Source: CAZBSE01 sp964494385 (lineage in GTDB: Bacteria > Actinomycetota > Humimicrobiia > Humimicrobiales > Humimicrobiaceae). From it: a DNA stretch of 64,000 nucleotides. Below, in pieces: positions 43,101 to 52,739 of the stretch. The stretch covers positions 11,358 to 75,357 of the forward strand of contig CAZBSE010000005.1 in assembly GCA_964494385.1 (NCBI GenBank). Direction: 5' to 3'. Below the pieces are notes generated by a model that was given only the letters and a program-made list of their open reading frames with translations, did no database searches and was not told the DNA's origin. The translations under genes were made by a program, and so were the position numbers. How positions within the stretch are numbered: the first letter of the stretch is position 1; every line of letters begins with the position of its first letter.

Positions 43101-45850
43101 TTAATAAAGACGTTCTGAAAGTTCCAATTTTAAGAAAGATAAGTAAAATTGGTTTTAATGAAAATAATTACTATTTAGAAGCAATTAGAGATTTAAAAAA
43201 ATATATGGATAAAAGTCAGCCTGAGTTAGAAGAATTTGAAGATAAGTTCAGAATATTATTCTATGAAGCTCCAGACGCATATTATATAAGTGACCTAAGC
43301 GGGGTATTGCTTGACGGAAATAAGTCTGCAGAAAAACTGACTGAATATAAAAAAGAGGAACTTATAGGAAAAAGCTTTTTAAAGTTAAAAATACTACCCG
43401 CAAATCAAATCCTAAAAGCAGCAAAACTTTTAACCCTGAATAAACTTGGCAGATCTACGGGACCAGATGAGTTTATCTTAAATACTAAGAATGGAAATCT
43501 AGTAACAGTAGAAATATCTACTTACCCCACCAAAATAAATGGCAGAAGAGTAGTATTGGGAATTGCCAGAGATATATCCAAGCGTTTAGAACTTGAAAGA
43601 AACATGCTAATTATGAATCAGAATTTAGAAGAAAAAGTAAAAAATCGTACTTATGAACTTAACCAGTTAAATCTTAAATTAAAAGAAGAGCTTGAATTAT
43701 CTAAAAAAATTAAGGAAGATCTACTTGAAAGCCAGGGAACGTATAAAGCCCTTTATCAAAATGCTCCTGTTGGAATTTTAACCTTAAGCAGAACAGGTAT
43801 TATAACTTCTTGTAATAAATTATTATATGACTATAGCGGTTACACACCAGAGAATTTAATAGGCAAGCATTTTGTCAGGACCAGTGCTGTACCCCTAAGA
43901 GACATACCTAGATATCTTAAATTATTTTTTGCAGTTTTAAGAGGTAAATCTATCAAGCCCTTTGTAGTTAATCTAAAAACTAAAGATAAAAAAGACTTTT
44001 TTGCGGAGGTACGCCATGGAAAAATAAAAAAAGCCGGTAAGGTCGTTGGCTTTCAATTGATTTTAAGAGATGTTACTGAAAGCATTGTGGCGAAAAAAGC
44101 ACTAAGTGACAGTGAAGAAAGATTTAAACTGCTCTCAGAAGCTACTTCAGAGGGTATTATTATCCATAACAAGGGTAAGATTTTAGATGGAAATAAAAGA
44201 TTGGCTCAAATTTTTGGGGTTCCCTATGCAGATCAAAGTAAAACGTCGGTGTTTAAATTTTTAACTAAAAAAAGTCGTGTAACGGTTTTGCGGAAAATTA
44301 TGGCTAACTACAGTAAGCCATATCAAGTTGAAGGAATTAAAAAAGATGGAACAAAGTTTCCTATAGAAATAAGTGCAAGGCCTATTCCCTTTAAGGGAAA
44401 AATAGTTCATGTTGCCTCAATCCGTGATATTACTACTTATAAGGAAGCAGAAAAAGTTATAAAAGAAAGTGAGCAAAAATTTAGGGATCTAGCAGAGATG
44501 TTACCGCAAATGGTATTTGAGTCTGATGCTAAAGGGAGGATAACCTATATTAATAAGACAGGCTGTATACTTTTTAATTACAATAAAAAAGATATAAATA
44601 AAGGTATTAGTTTATTTGAAGTAACGGATAAAAAAGACCATATAAGATTAAAAAATAATATGGAAGTTTTATTTAGAAATAAGAAATTGGACCCACAGCA
44701 ATATACCGCTATAAAAAAGGGTGGCCAGAGAATAGATGTAGAAATTTATAGTAATATAAATATAAATGAAAAAGGAGAACCTGTTGGACTCAGAGGAATT
44801 TTAATTGATATTACTGAAAGAAAAAAAGCTGAGAAGAAGATAAAATTTCTTTCTTTTCATGATTATTTAACTGGGATTTATAATCGAGCCTTTTTTGAAG
44901 AGGAATTGCATAGATTAGATACAGGAAGACAACTTCCTTTGACAATAGTAATTGGAGATGTCAATGGGTTAAAGATTATAAATGATGCTTTTGGTCATGA
45001 AAAAGGAGATGAACTTCTTAAAAGGATAGCTAATATCCTAAAAGAAAGTTTTAGGAGTGAAGATATCGTTGCCAGATGGGGAGGAGACGAATTTAGTATA
45101 ATCTTACCTAAAATTAAACTCAAAGATACTTTAAAGATTATATTCAGGATAAATGAAAAATTTAAAAAAGATAGTACCAAAACGATTCCTTTAAGTGTTG
45201 CTTTTGGTTTATCAACTAAAGAGAATAATTCTCAAAAAATTGATGAATTAATTAAAACTGCTGAAGATAAAATGTACAGGCATAAATTGATAGAACATCA
45301 AAGTGTCCATAGCACAATTATATCTTATTTGGAAAAGGCTTTAGAAGAAAGGGATTATGAAACAGAAGCACACGTAAAGCGAATGAAAAAATTAGCAATT
45401 AAGCTGGGTAAGGAGCTGAATCTTTCAGAAGAAATAATCGATGAGGTAGTACTTCTTGCTGCACTGCATGACATTGGAAAAATCTCTATTACCGATAGTA
45501 TTATGCTTAAACCTACAAGTCTTACTAAAGAAGAGTGGCAAACCATTAAAAGACATTCTGAAGTTGGTTATCGTATTGCTGTAACATCAGCAGAGCTCGC
45601 CCCTATTGCTAAGGGAATACTTTATCATCACGAGTGGTGGAATGGTAAAGGTTATCCCAAAGGATTAAAAGGCGAAAATATTCCCTTTATTTCTCGCATT
45701 ATTTCAGTCATTGATGCTTATGATGCCATGACAAATGATAGGCCATACCGAAAAGCATTAAGCACTGATAAAGCGATTAAGGAATTAAAGAAATGCGCTG
45801 GCACTCAGTTTGACCCAACGCTGGTTAATAAATTTATAGAAATCATATAG
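43046..45850 (+). CDS. Multi-PAS GGDEF / HD-GYP cyclic-dinucleotide signalling protein
   Basis: A protein of up to 934 residues. The frame opens at TTG 43046 inside the receiver remnant; ATG at 43205 (MDKSQPELEE, just before the first PAS) may be the true start. Domains: PAS about 65-185, coiled coil 190-235, PAS 235-345, PAS 355-465, PAS 470-600, GGDEF 605-755 with RWGGDEFSII and I-site RSED five residues before, HD-GYP 765-934 with ALHDIGK, HH and GKGYPKGL. It can probably make and break cyclic dinucleotides, the balance set by the PAS inputs. No membrane helix is seen. Confidence 0.9.
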   Translation: MLRKAKDVLCQVNFNTYIINKDVLKVPILRKISKIGFNENNYYLEAIRDLKKYMDKSQPELEEFEDKFRILFYEAPDAYYISDLSGVLLDGNKSAEKLTEYKKEELIGKSFLKLKILPANQILKAAKLLTLNKLGRSTGPDEFILNTKNGNLVTVEISTYPTKINGRRVVLGIARDISKRLELERNMLIMNQNLEEKVKNRTYELNQLNLKLKEELELSKKIKEDLLESQGTYKALYQNAPVGILTLSRTGIITSCNKLLYDYSGYTPENLIGKHFVRTSAVPLRDIPRYLKLFFAVLRGKSIKPFVVNLKTKDKKDFFAEVRHGKIKKAGKVVGFQLILRDVTESIVAKKALSDSEERFKLLSEATSEGIIIHNKGKILDGNKRLAQIFGVPYADQSKTSVFKFLTKKSRVTVLRKIMANYSKPYQVEGIKKDGTKFPIEISARPIPFKGKIVHVASIRDITTYKEAEKVIKESEQKFRDLAEMLPQMVFESDAKGRITYINKTGCILFNYNKKDINKGISLFEVTDKKDHIRLKNNMEVLFRNKKLDPQQYTAIKKGGQRIDVEIYSNININEKGEPVGLRGILIDITERKKAEKKIKFLSFHDYLTGIYNRAFFEEELHRLDTGRQLPLTIVIGDVNGLKIINDAFGHEKGDELLKRIANILKESFRSEDIVARWGGDEFSIILPKIKLKDTLKIIFRINEKFKKDSTKTIPLSVAFGLSTKENNSQKIDELIKTAEDKMYRHKLIEHQSVHSTIISYLEKALEERDYETEAHVKRMKKLAIKLGKELNLSEEIIDEVVLLAALHDIGKISITDSIMLKPTSLTKEEWQTIKRHSEVGYRIAVTSAELAPIAKGILYHHEWWNGKGYPKGLKGENIPFISRIISVIDAYDAMTNDRPYRKALSTDKAIKELKKCAGTQFDPTLVNKFIEII

Positions 45851-45943
45851 ACAATTTCAAGGTCCGAAATTTATGTCGTTAGAATGGAGTTGCCCCGTTA
45901 ATTAGTGAAGAGCCAATTATATTTAATATAAGTATTTATATAT

Positions 45944-45960
45944 GTCTTAAGATGGTGCCC
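45944..45960 (+). repeat. Direct repeat, left copy (tRNA-Leu flank)
   Basis: GTCTTAAGATGGTGCCC, identical to 47453-47469, where it overlaps the 3' end of tRNA-Leu by five bases. Bases following it (TCGAACTG) still resemble tRNA. The two copies bracket the DUF2927-like gene like attachment sites. Confidence 0.6.
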
Positions 45961-46064
45961 CTGGGCAGTGCAATGTCGAACTGTTTATTGAAAGAATTGG
46001 AGGAACTTAAAAAACTTATTGATAGTAACAGACTCAGTTAGAACCAGGATTACACTTATTATAT

Positions 46065-47234
46065 CTAAGGGATACCAAGTACTTTTCTTACTTGGTCTCT
46101 AGTCATATTTGGTTTTAGTCGAGAATCATACAGCAAACTGATAATTGCGCGGTCTATCGGTGTATAGTTAATGGTATTAGTCCACCCTTGAAAAAAAATA
46201 CTATCGTTATATCTATTTGAATCTTTCATAATTCCAAGACTCTGTGTTAGTTCTTCACGAATTAAGTGTGAGCGCTCTTGCTGACTTAATCTTTCTGAAG
46301 CAATAAGAATATTTCCATAATATATAACTCCTATTTCATTCCACCGTACAGAAAAATATCCCATGTTTCCTTGCACATAACTGGGTATTATTGATGCGAA
46401 TTGATCTATAGTAGTAAAATGGATATCAATGTTTGGATTCTGGTCAACTACATGGAGGGAAATACTATTTATCAAAGAATTTAGTTCGGTTACAACCTGG
46501 TTCAGAGTATCCAAATCTGTACTTGTCGGTGTGCCGCTTACTTTGATTCTAATATTATTTGTCCATTTATGTAATAAGGATTGTGATGCGCCATATTCAG
46601 TACCAAATGCTATTTCAAAAAAGTATTCTATCTCTGATTCACTACTGGTATGTGTTTTTTGTATTTCTGTCTTTTGTCCGTCACATTCCCATTTAAGAGT
46701 TATAGTAGAAGTTGCGGTACCCTCAGAATTGGTAGCAGTAGCGATTAGGTTATATGTATCAGCAGGATCATATAGATTAACTTGAGTTTTAAACTCTCCA
46801 CAGGCACCATTTGAATCATCCTTGGAAAACTCTATATCAGGATTGGGGACACCAATTACATTTGCTTTTATTCTATAAAAGCATACATTGTCAGACTGAG
46901 AATATATCGGACCTTCATAGATCTCAAGTTCTATCGTGGGAGCTTCTGTTTGTTCTTCCGATTCGGATGTTTCATGCTCTTTCCCTTCTTCTGTTTCTGA
47001 TATCTCTTCTTCTACAACCTCTTCAGTTTCATCTTCCTCTTCTGTTTCTTCAGAGATTTCCCCTTCTTCTTTGTTTAATACTTCTTCAGATGTCCCATCT
47101 TCTTTTTCTCCGACATCTACCTTTTCTTCAATGGGTGCTGCTCTGTAGCTACATCGATCTGCAATTGCTGCTACAGAAAAGATGCATATACAGGTTAGGA
47201 TAGCAAATATTATGGATAGTTTATTTCTCCTAAT
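46065..47234 (-). CDS. Secreted protein with Glu-rich linker and DUF2927-like domain, ATT start
   Basis: An open frame of 390 codons without ATG, GTG or TTG near its 5' end. ATT at 47234 fits: AGGAG lies seven bases upstream, and it gives M-R-R-N-K-L then a signal peptide (LSIIFAILTCICIFSVAAIA). Residues of about 38-95 are a Glu/Ser/Thr-rich linker. About 100-190 is an Ig-like domain with paired Cys. The last 150 residues are DUF2927-like (IREELTQSLGIMKDS). A gene finder that needs a standard start would see only the last 149 residues. Role unknown; exported. Confidence 0.7.
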   Translation of the reverse strand: MRRNKLSIIFAILTCICIFSVAAIADRCSYRAAPIEEKVDVGEKEDGTSEEVLNKEEGEISEETEEEDETEEVVEEEISETEEGKEHETSESEEQTEAPTIELEIYEGPIYSQSDNVCFYRIKANVIGVPNPDIEFSKDDSNGACGEFKTQVNLYDPADTYNLIATATNSEGTATSTITLKWECDGQKTEIQKTHTSSESEIEYFFEIAFGTEYGASQSLLHKWTNNIRIKVSGTPTSTDLDTLNQVVTELNSLINSISLHVVDQNPNIDIHFTTIDQFASIIPSYVQGNMGYFSVRWNEIGVIYYGNILIASERLSQQERSHLIREELTQSLGIMKDSNRYNDSIFFQGWTNTINYTPIDRAIISLLYDSRLKPNMTRDQVRKVLGIP

Positions 47235-47452
47235 TAGATGCTCCTAAGTAAGATTATAAATAATAGTTGTTTTATTATTATGTTAAAGAATATTATATAA
47301 TTTTTATTATATTATTAGAATTTATTGGAATTTTTAGGTTTTATACAATTAAGATAACTATGATGTAGTTGTCTCAAATGACTGCCTTGCCCAAAGAAGA
47401 TTGGAACCAAAAAAACTTATTAATAATTATTTTCATTAATGTATTGATACAA

Positions 47453-47469
47453 GTCTTAAGATGGTGCCC
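47453..47469 (+). repeat. Direct repeat, right copy, at the 3' end of tRNA-Leu
   Basis: Identical 17 bases to 45944-45960. Five bases (47465-47469) belong to the tRNA acceptor stem and twelve lie outside it. Confidence 0.6.
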
Positions 47470-47550
47470 GAGGCCGGAATCGAACCGGCACGAGGTAAAA
47501 CCTCAACGGATTTTAAGTCCGTTGCGTCTACCAATTCCGCCACTCGGGCA
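47465..47550 (-). tRNA. tRNA-Leu (anticodon TAA)
   Basis: 86 bases on the minus strand beginning TGCCCGAGTGGCGGAATTGG and ending CCTCGGGCA. Acceptor stem TGCCCGA pairs with TCGGGCA. The D arm has the class II GGTAGACGC form, and the anticodon stem ACGGA/TCCGT holds loop CTTAAAA with anticodon TAA. There is a long variable arm (GAGGTTTTACCTC) and a T arm GGTTCGATTCC. The CCA end is not encoded. Confidence 0.97.
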
Positions 47551-47576
47551 GGGGTTAAATTTGCTGATTCATATTA

Positions 47577-48521
47577 TCAAAAATCAACCATACTGTAAAT
47601 GATTCCGTCCAGTATATCCCTCTCACTTGCCATAATACCTTTACCGCCCAGCATAATTAAAACCGTAAGGAAAATTGCCGCACCGCCGATAATAATATCC
47701 GCCCTACCGGGTTCAAGCCCGGTTACCTTTTTCCTTTCTTTTAGACTCAGGCTGCATAAATTTTTATATAGGCTCTCAATCCTCCCAGGACTTAAAATAT
47801 GCCGATGTATCTTCTCGCTGTCATATGTTTTCAGTTTCAGGTCAATAGCCGCCAGGGTAGTTATGGTACCTGCTACCCCTATTACAGACAGGGATCTGTG
47901 CTGATTAATCCTACCAATTGTCTCCTTAAGTCTATCTGAAATATACTGATGCAGCCTATTCAGGCTGGGTGCGTCCGGTATGCTGCTGCCCAGAAACTTT
48001 TCGGTCAGGCTGACACATCCCATATCTATACTCTCAACTAATTTAAGATTACAATCACCGTCTCCCAGTATAAATTCGCTGCTTCCCCCTCCTACATCAA
48101 CCACCAGGATGCTTCCCTGTGTTTCTGTGTTAAGAGAAGACGGCTTTACGTCCATACATCTTACCGCACCCCGAAAGCTGAGCCGGGCTTCTTCTTTTCC
48201 GCTTATAACATCGATCTTAATGCCAGAATGCCTGTATATATAAGATATGAACCAATCTCTGTTTGATGCTTTCCTTACTGCGTTTGTTCCCACCGCCTTG
48301 TATCTTTTAGCACTATGTTCTTCCATTAAGCGTTTATAGCCGGATAGAACCTTAAGAGTCCTTGATGCAGATTGTTTTAGTATTTTACCACCGGGGACCA
48401 GGTTCTTGCCCAGCCGGGTAATTTCCATTTTTCTTTCCAGAGTGGTGAATTTAGCGCGGTCGTAATCAGTGATAAGTAATCTGGTGGAATTGGTCCCGAT
48501 ATCAATGGATGCTAATTTCAT
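47577..48521 (-). CDS. Ppx/GppA-family exopolyphosphatase / pppGpp phosphatase
   Basis: A 314-residue single-lobe-pair ASKHA protein: SIDIGTNSTRLLI at the N-terminus, VVDVGGGSSEFIL with catalytic Glu upstream in EEARLSF, and GVAGTITTLAA. This is the short form without the HD-like C-terminal domain. It cleaves terminal phosphate from polyphosphate or pppGpp. It follows the divIC-type gene by 32 bases; a divIC-ppx neighbourhood is typical of Actinomycetota. Confidence 0.92.
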   Translation of the reverse strand: MKLASIDIGTNSTRLLITDYDRAKFTTLERKMEITRLGKNLVPGGKILKQSASRTLKVLSGYKRLMEEHSAKRYKAVGTNAVRKASNRDWFISYIYRHSGIKIDVISGKEEARLSFRGAVRCMDVKPSSLNTETQGSILVVDVGGGSSEFILGDGDCNLKLVESIDMGCVSLTEKFLGSSIPDAPSLNRLHQYISDRLKETIGRINQHRSLSVIGVAGTITTLAAIDLKLKTYDSEKIHRHILSPGRIESLYKNLCSLSLKERKKVTGLEPGRADIIIGGAAIFLTVLIMLGGKGIMASERDILDGIIYSMVDF

Positions 48522-48553
48522 ATAAACTTATATGTTCGTTTTGCGGCCAGTTG

Positions 48554-48982
48554 TTAATTGCTTCCGATTTCCCTATTGTAGAAAATTTTTATGTTTTCCC
48601 ATAAATCGGAATTTGAGTAAACTTCCTCACCCGACGGTCCGGCGGCATCTTCTGTGCCATCTATGGACTCACTTTCTCCTATGACCACGGACAGATTGGT
48701 CTCATCACCGGTGGTCATATTGAACTGTTTTCTTGCTTCAAGCTCAACAGCTTCTCCGTCATATAAGCTTTTTTCAAGTGCCAGAAGTTCTATATTTTCA
48801 TTTCTATACCAGTTCAGCTTTTCTTCCAGTTCAATAATCTTTTCCCTTTTTTCAACAATGCTTTTAACCTGGTTTATAGAGGTTAGAACGGTGATTAGAA
48901 TGAAGAGTAAGAAGATGGCGATGCCAATATTAATTTTTGCTTTTTTGGACAGCCTGCTTACAATTTTTATATTTTCATCCAT
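48554..48982 (-). CDS. FtsB/DivIC-family septum formation initiator
   Basis: A 142-residue bitopic protein: short cytoplasmic basic start, one membrane helix (INIGIAIFLLFILITVLTSI), a coiled coil (IVEKREKIIELEEKLNWY) and the conserved ALEKSLYDGEAVELEARKQF with a following GDE, then an acidic tail. It bridges divisome proteins FtsL and FtsQ in cell division. Family match is good; the acidic tail is unusual. Confidence 0.85.
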   Translation of the reverse strand: MDENIKIVSRLSKKAKINIGIAIFLLFILITVLTSINQVKSIVEKREKIIELEEKLNWYRNENIELLALEKSLYDGEAVELEARKQFNMTTGDETNLSVVIGESESIDGTEDAAGPSGEEVYSNSDLWENIKIFYNREIGSN

Positions 48983-49241
48983 TTTAATTTTATTGCTATG
49001 TTTTTATTAACTGCTAATTGCTGTATTATTGCTTCTTTAATTACATTTTCTATAATCAAGCCTTATCCATGTATTCGTATAAGTATAAAGCATATATCTT
49101 AATAATCCAATATCTACCAAATTCCGGTAATATTGTATAAGTTAAGCGTCAAAAAATAAAGCTGTTGTCTTTAATCTGCAATTTTATTAAAATATCAACC
49201 TATATGCTAGATTTTATCCAATAATTTAATTTAAAAATGTA

Positions 49242-50588
49242 ATGAAAGACATACCCTTATTCTCTTCCAGGACACAAAACAAAATTGCCAAACAGGTGCT
49301 GCTCGGATTCGCCGTTGCTATAATTCTTGGTTCTGCAATCCTGCTTATCCCCCAGATGACGCAGGGCGGGAAGATCAGTTACATAGATGCGGTCTTCACA
49401 TCTACCTCCGCCATCTGTGTCACGGGTCTTATAGTCCAGGACACGCCCACATACTTTACCGATATGGGAAAGATCGTGCTTCTTATACTTATACAGATAG
49501 GCGGACTGGGGATTATGACCGTCGGCTCCATTTTCGGACTGATCCTGGGAAGAAAGATCCATATCAGGGATAAATTTTACATAAATTCGAGTTTTGGCTC
49601 AAAGCAGCAATTCAGCGCATCGAAATTTTTCATGGTAATAGCAGGAACAACTTTTACCATAGAATTCGTAGCATTTGCCATTATGACCGCTATTTTTTAT
49701 TTCAAGCACCTTTATCCGCTGAGGACGTCAATGACTTTTAGTTTATTTCACACCATCAGCGCTTTTTGTAATGCGGGTTTTTCCCTTTATTCCAGCAGCC
49801 TGCAGAGTTTCAGCTCCGATATTCCCTTGAATATAATATTTATGGTTTTAATCGTACTGGGAGGAATCGGTTTTCCCGTAATTTCTGAAATTATCGCATA
49901 CAGGAGAATAAAAAAATTCTCCATTCATGCAAAAGTGGTTATGATCTCAACTGCTTGTTTGATACTGATAGGCGCGGTCATGTTCTTCCTCCTTGAATTT
50001 AATAACCCCGAATCAATTGCGGGCAAACCTATCTCGATTAAAATTTTATCCAGCTTCTTCCAATCGATTACCGCCAGGACAGCCGGCTTCAATACCACCA
50101 ATATTGCCGGCTTAAATGTTGCCACTATCTTCTTTCTTGCTTTCCTTATGTTTATAGGGGCATCTCCCGGAGGAACCGGAGGCGGTATAAAAACAACCAC
50201 TTTTGCCGCCGTAACGGCAGGCGGCTTCAGCTCCATCAGTGGGAGAAGTGATGTGGTGCTGCTTAAAAGAAAAATGCCCCAAAGATTGATATACAGAGCC
50301 TTGACCCTGACCATTACTGCAATAGCAATAGTCATAATTTCAACAATCGGCTTACTGGTTTTTGAAAAGTGCTCACTCAAAGAAGCTTTATTTGAAGCAA
50401 TATCGGCATTCGGCACCGTAGGACTAAGCACGGGGATAACACAGACACTTTCCATACCAGGCAAGATAATATTGATACTGAGTATGTTTATTGGTAGAAT
50501 TGGTATCAGCACTTTGTCTGTAGCTATTGCAATAAGAGGAGCCATTAATAAAATGACTTACCCTGAAGATACAATAACTATCGGATAG
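49242..50588 (+). CDS. Trk/Ktr potassium transporter membrane subunit
   Basis: A 448-residue KtrB/TrkH-type protein with four repeated membrane-pore-membrane units. The first selectivity filter segment reads TSAICVTGLIV and the later ones SAFCNAGFS, TARTAGFNT and SAFGTVGLSTG. It lets K+ (with Na+ or H+) enter the cell when opened by the RCK subunit encoded six bases downstream. The ribosome site is weak. Confidence 0.93.
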   Translation: MKDIPLFSSRTQNKIAKQVLLGFAVAIILGSAILLIPQMTQGGKISYIDAVFTSTSAICVTGLIVQDTPTYFTDMGKIVLLILIQIGGLGIMTVGSIFGLILGRKIHIRDKFYINSSFGSKQQFSASKFFMVIAGTTFTIEFVAFAIMTAIFYFKHLYPLRTSMTFSLFHTISAFCNAGFSLYSSSLQSFSSDIPLNIIFMVLIVLGGIGFPVISEIIAYRRIKKFSIHAKVVMISTACLILIGAVMFFLLEFNNPESIAGKPISIKILSSFFQSITARTAGFNTTNIAGLNVATIFFLAFLMFIGASPGGTGGGIKTTTFAAVTAGGFSSISGRSDVVLLKRKMPQRLIYRALTLTITAIAIVIISTIGLLVFEKCSLKEALFEAISAFGTVGLSTGITQTLSIPGKIILILSMFIGRIGISTLSVAIAIRGAINKMTYPEDTITIG

Positions 50589-50593
50589 GAATT

Positions 50594-51256
50594 ATGAAAA
50601 AACAATATTTGGTAATAGGATTGGGAAGATTCGGAGCAAGTGTCGCCAGAACACTGACCGAAGCCGGACACAGCGTGGTAGGCATAGATCAGTCTGCAGA
50701 AAGAACACAGAGGGTCTCGGAAGAAATAGCAGACGTAATAGAATGTGACGCCACAGATGCAGAAATACTGGAATCTATGGGTATATCTGATTATGAGGCA
50801 GTCATAGTATGCATAGGTGAAAAATATATACAAAATTCCATACTGGTAACGCTTCTGCTTAAAGAAAAGGGAGCAAAGAAAATAATTGCCAAGGCAGGAA
50901 CCAAAACACAGGGAAGGGTCCTTAAAAAAGTCGGTGCGGATATCATAGCATATCCCGAAAAAGATATGGGAGAAAGAGTGGCCAGAAATCTTATAAGCTC
51001 TAATATTATAGACTTTCTGGAAGTCAGTCCCGACGTAAGTATTATTGAAATACCAGCGCCTGAAATGATTGTTGGAAAAAACTTAACCGATTTGAACCTG
51101 CGTAATAAGTACGGTGTTACCATAATAAGCATAAAAAATAGCAAAAACGAAATAGTCTCTCCTCCTGATGTAAGTTACAAGTTCCAGAAAGATGATGTCC
51201 TGACATTAATCGGGGAGAACAAATTGCTGAAAAAACTGCGCTTTACAAAGGATTAA
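50594..51256 (+). CDS. TrkA/KtrA potassium uptake regulatory subunit
   Basis: A 220-residue RCK protein: N-terminal Rossmann fold (LGRFGASVARTLTEAGHSVVGID) binding NAD(H) or ATP/ADP, and a TrkA-C domain (VSIIEIPAPEMIVGKNLTDLN ...). It forms the cytoplasmic gating ring of the transporter encoded just upstream. Length is that of KtrA (about 220), not the double-length TrkA. Confidence 0.94.
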   Translation: MKKQYLVIGLGRFGASVARTLTEAGHSVVGIDQSAERTQRVSEEIADVIECDATDAEILESMGISDYEAVIVCIGEKYIQNSILVTLLLKEKGAKKIIAKAGTKTQGRVLKKVGADIIAYPEKDMGERVARNLISSNIIDFLEVSPDVSIIEIPAPEMIVGKNLTDLNLRNKYGVTIISIKNSKNEIVSPPDVSYKFQKDDVLTLIGENKLLKKLRFTKD

Positions 51257-51284
51257 AACCGCAGGAAATACCGCACACCGTAAG

Positions 51285-52739
51285 TCATTTCACTTCTTTT
51301 ACATTTATAAAATTAGTGCTTCCCTTTCCCGGTTTATCTGCCATTACGCCGGCCGTAATAACCACCTTATCGCCTGTGCTTATATACTTCAGTTTTTTAG
51401 AGACATTTATTGACTCTTCGATCATCATATCAATATTTTTTGCAAACTCTACCTTCGCAGGTATGACCCCCCAGCTGATCATAAGCTGCCTGACCACCCA
51501 CTGATTGGGGCTGGCGCCAATTATCCTGCTCCTGGGCCTGTTCCTGGAGATCTGTCTTGCCGTATATCCCGACTCGGTTGATGAAATTATGGCTTTTGCA
51601 TTCAGTATGTTGGCAATTTCACGGGAAGCAAAACTTATGGCTTCCGTAATGGAATTATGGTAGATATTTAATTTCTTTTTAAGTATGGCGTTATTTCGCA
51701 TAATGGCGTCATAATCAAGCGAAGCTTCGGTTTTATTTATTATCTTGACCATCATCTTTAAGGATTCCAGGGGGTATTCCCCTGCAGCAGTTTCCCCTGA
51801 AAGCATGACTGCATCCGAACCGTCTATGATTGCATTTGCCACATCGCTTACTTCCGCCCTGGTCGGCCTCGGGTTCCTCATCATGGAATCCAGCATCTGC
51901 GTAGCGGTTATTACCGGCTTGCCTGCCATATTGGCCTTCTTTATAATCTTTTTCTGAATATAAGGGACTTCTTCCTCATTGATCTCGATACCCAGATCAC
52001 CCCTGGCCACCATAATGGCATCTGCTGAATCCAAAATAGCATCAAAACTATCGACTGCCTCATGCTTTTCTATTTTAGCAATGACCATGGCATTACTTTT
52101 CTTACTTTTCAATACCTTCTCAATTTTTTTGATATCGTCGGCACTTCTTATAAAGGACTGGGCTATAAAATCAACCTCCAGCTTTATACCCAGGTCTAAA
52201 AATTCAAGATCTTTTTTTGTAACCGTTTCCTCGCTTATGGACACGCCCGGCAAATTAACGCCTTTATTGGAGCTGAGAAGACCGCCTGTTATAACTTCAC
52301 AAACGGCACGCTTTTTAGGCAGGTCAACTTCCAATACCTTACATTCAATCAGGCCGTCATCAATGAAAATAAGACTTCCCTTCTTGATATCTTTGATGAA
52401 TCTATCATAGGTGACCTTTACCACATTGCCTATATCGGAGTAGCCGGGATCACCGTCAGCCGTGGTAAAAATGATTTTCTGCTTCCTTAACAGGTTTATT
52501 TTATTTTTAAGATTTTCTACCCTTATTTTAGGGCCCTGCAGATCCAGCATTATTGCCGTATTTTTCCCGGATTTTTTGGAGATTCTCCTTATCTTTTTAA
52601 CTATTTCAATTACTTCATTGGCCCCACTGTGGGAAGTATTTATACGGGCTATATCCATTCCGCCGATTATCAGCTTTTTTAAGATATCCTCTTTTTTGGT
52701 GGCAGGCCCGATAGTACATATTATTTTAGTCTTTCTCAT
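51285..52739 (-). CDS. pyk: Pyruvate kinase
   Basis: A 484-residue enzyme with MRKTKIICTIGPATKKEDIL, the lid-domain region and the active-site signature MVIAKIEKHEAV followed by MVARGDLGIEI and ATQMLDSMMRNPRPTRAE. It makes pyruvate and ATP from phosphoenolpyruvate. The C-terminal domain is complete. Its start overlaps the mazG stop by four bases, making it last in the glmU-to-pyk gene string. Confidence 0.96.
   Translation of the reverse strand: MRKTKIICTIGPATKKEDILKKLIIGGMDIARINTSHSGANEVIEIVKKIRRISKKSGKNTAIMLDLQGPKIRVENLKNKINLLRKQKIIFTTADGDPGYSDIGNVVKVTYDRFIKDIKKGSLIFIDDGLIECKVLEVDLPKKRAVCEVITGGLLSSNKGVNLPGVSISEETVTKKDLEFLDLGIKLEVDFIAQSFIRSADDIKKIEKVLKSKKSNAMVIAKIEKHEAVDSFDAILDSADAIMVARGDLGIEINEEEVPYIQKKIIKKANMAGKPVITATQMLDSMMRNPRPTRAEVSDVANAIIDGSDAVMLSGETAAGEYPLESLKMMVKIINKTEASLDYDAIMRNNAILKKKLNIYHNSITEAISFASREIANILNAKAIISSTESGYTARQISRNRPRSRIIGASPNQWVVRQLMISWGVIPAKVEFAKNIDMMIEESINVSKKLKYISTGDKVVITAGVMADKPGKGSTNFINVKEVK

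Noticed and set aside
45952..46041. A 29-codon forward frame (SNCLLKELEELKKLID...)
   Set aside because: The helical ending looks gene-like, but it overlaps the direct repeat, lacks a good ribosome site and has no recognised family; it may be a remnant.
46811..47203. Forward-strand Ser/Leu/Phe-rich frames
   Set aside because: They are the reverse reading of the Glu-rich linker of the secreted protein on the minus strand.
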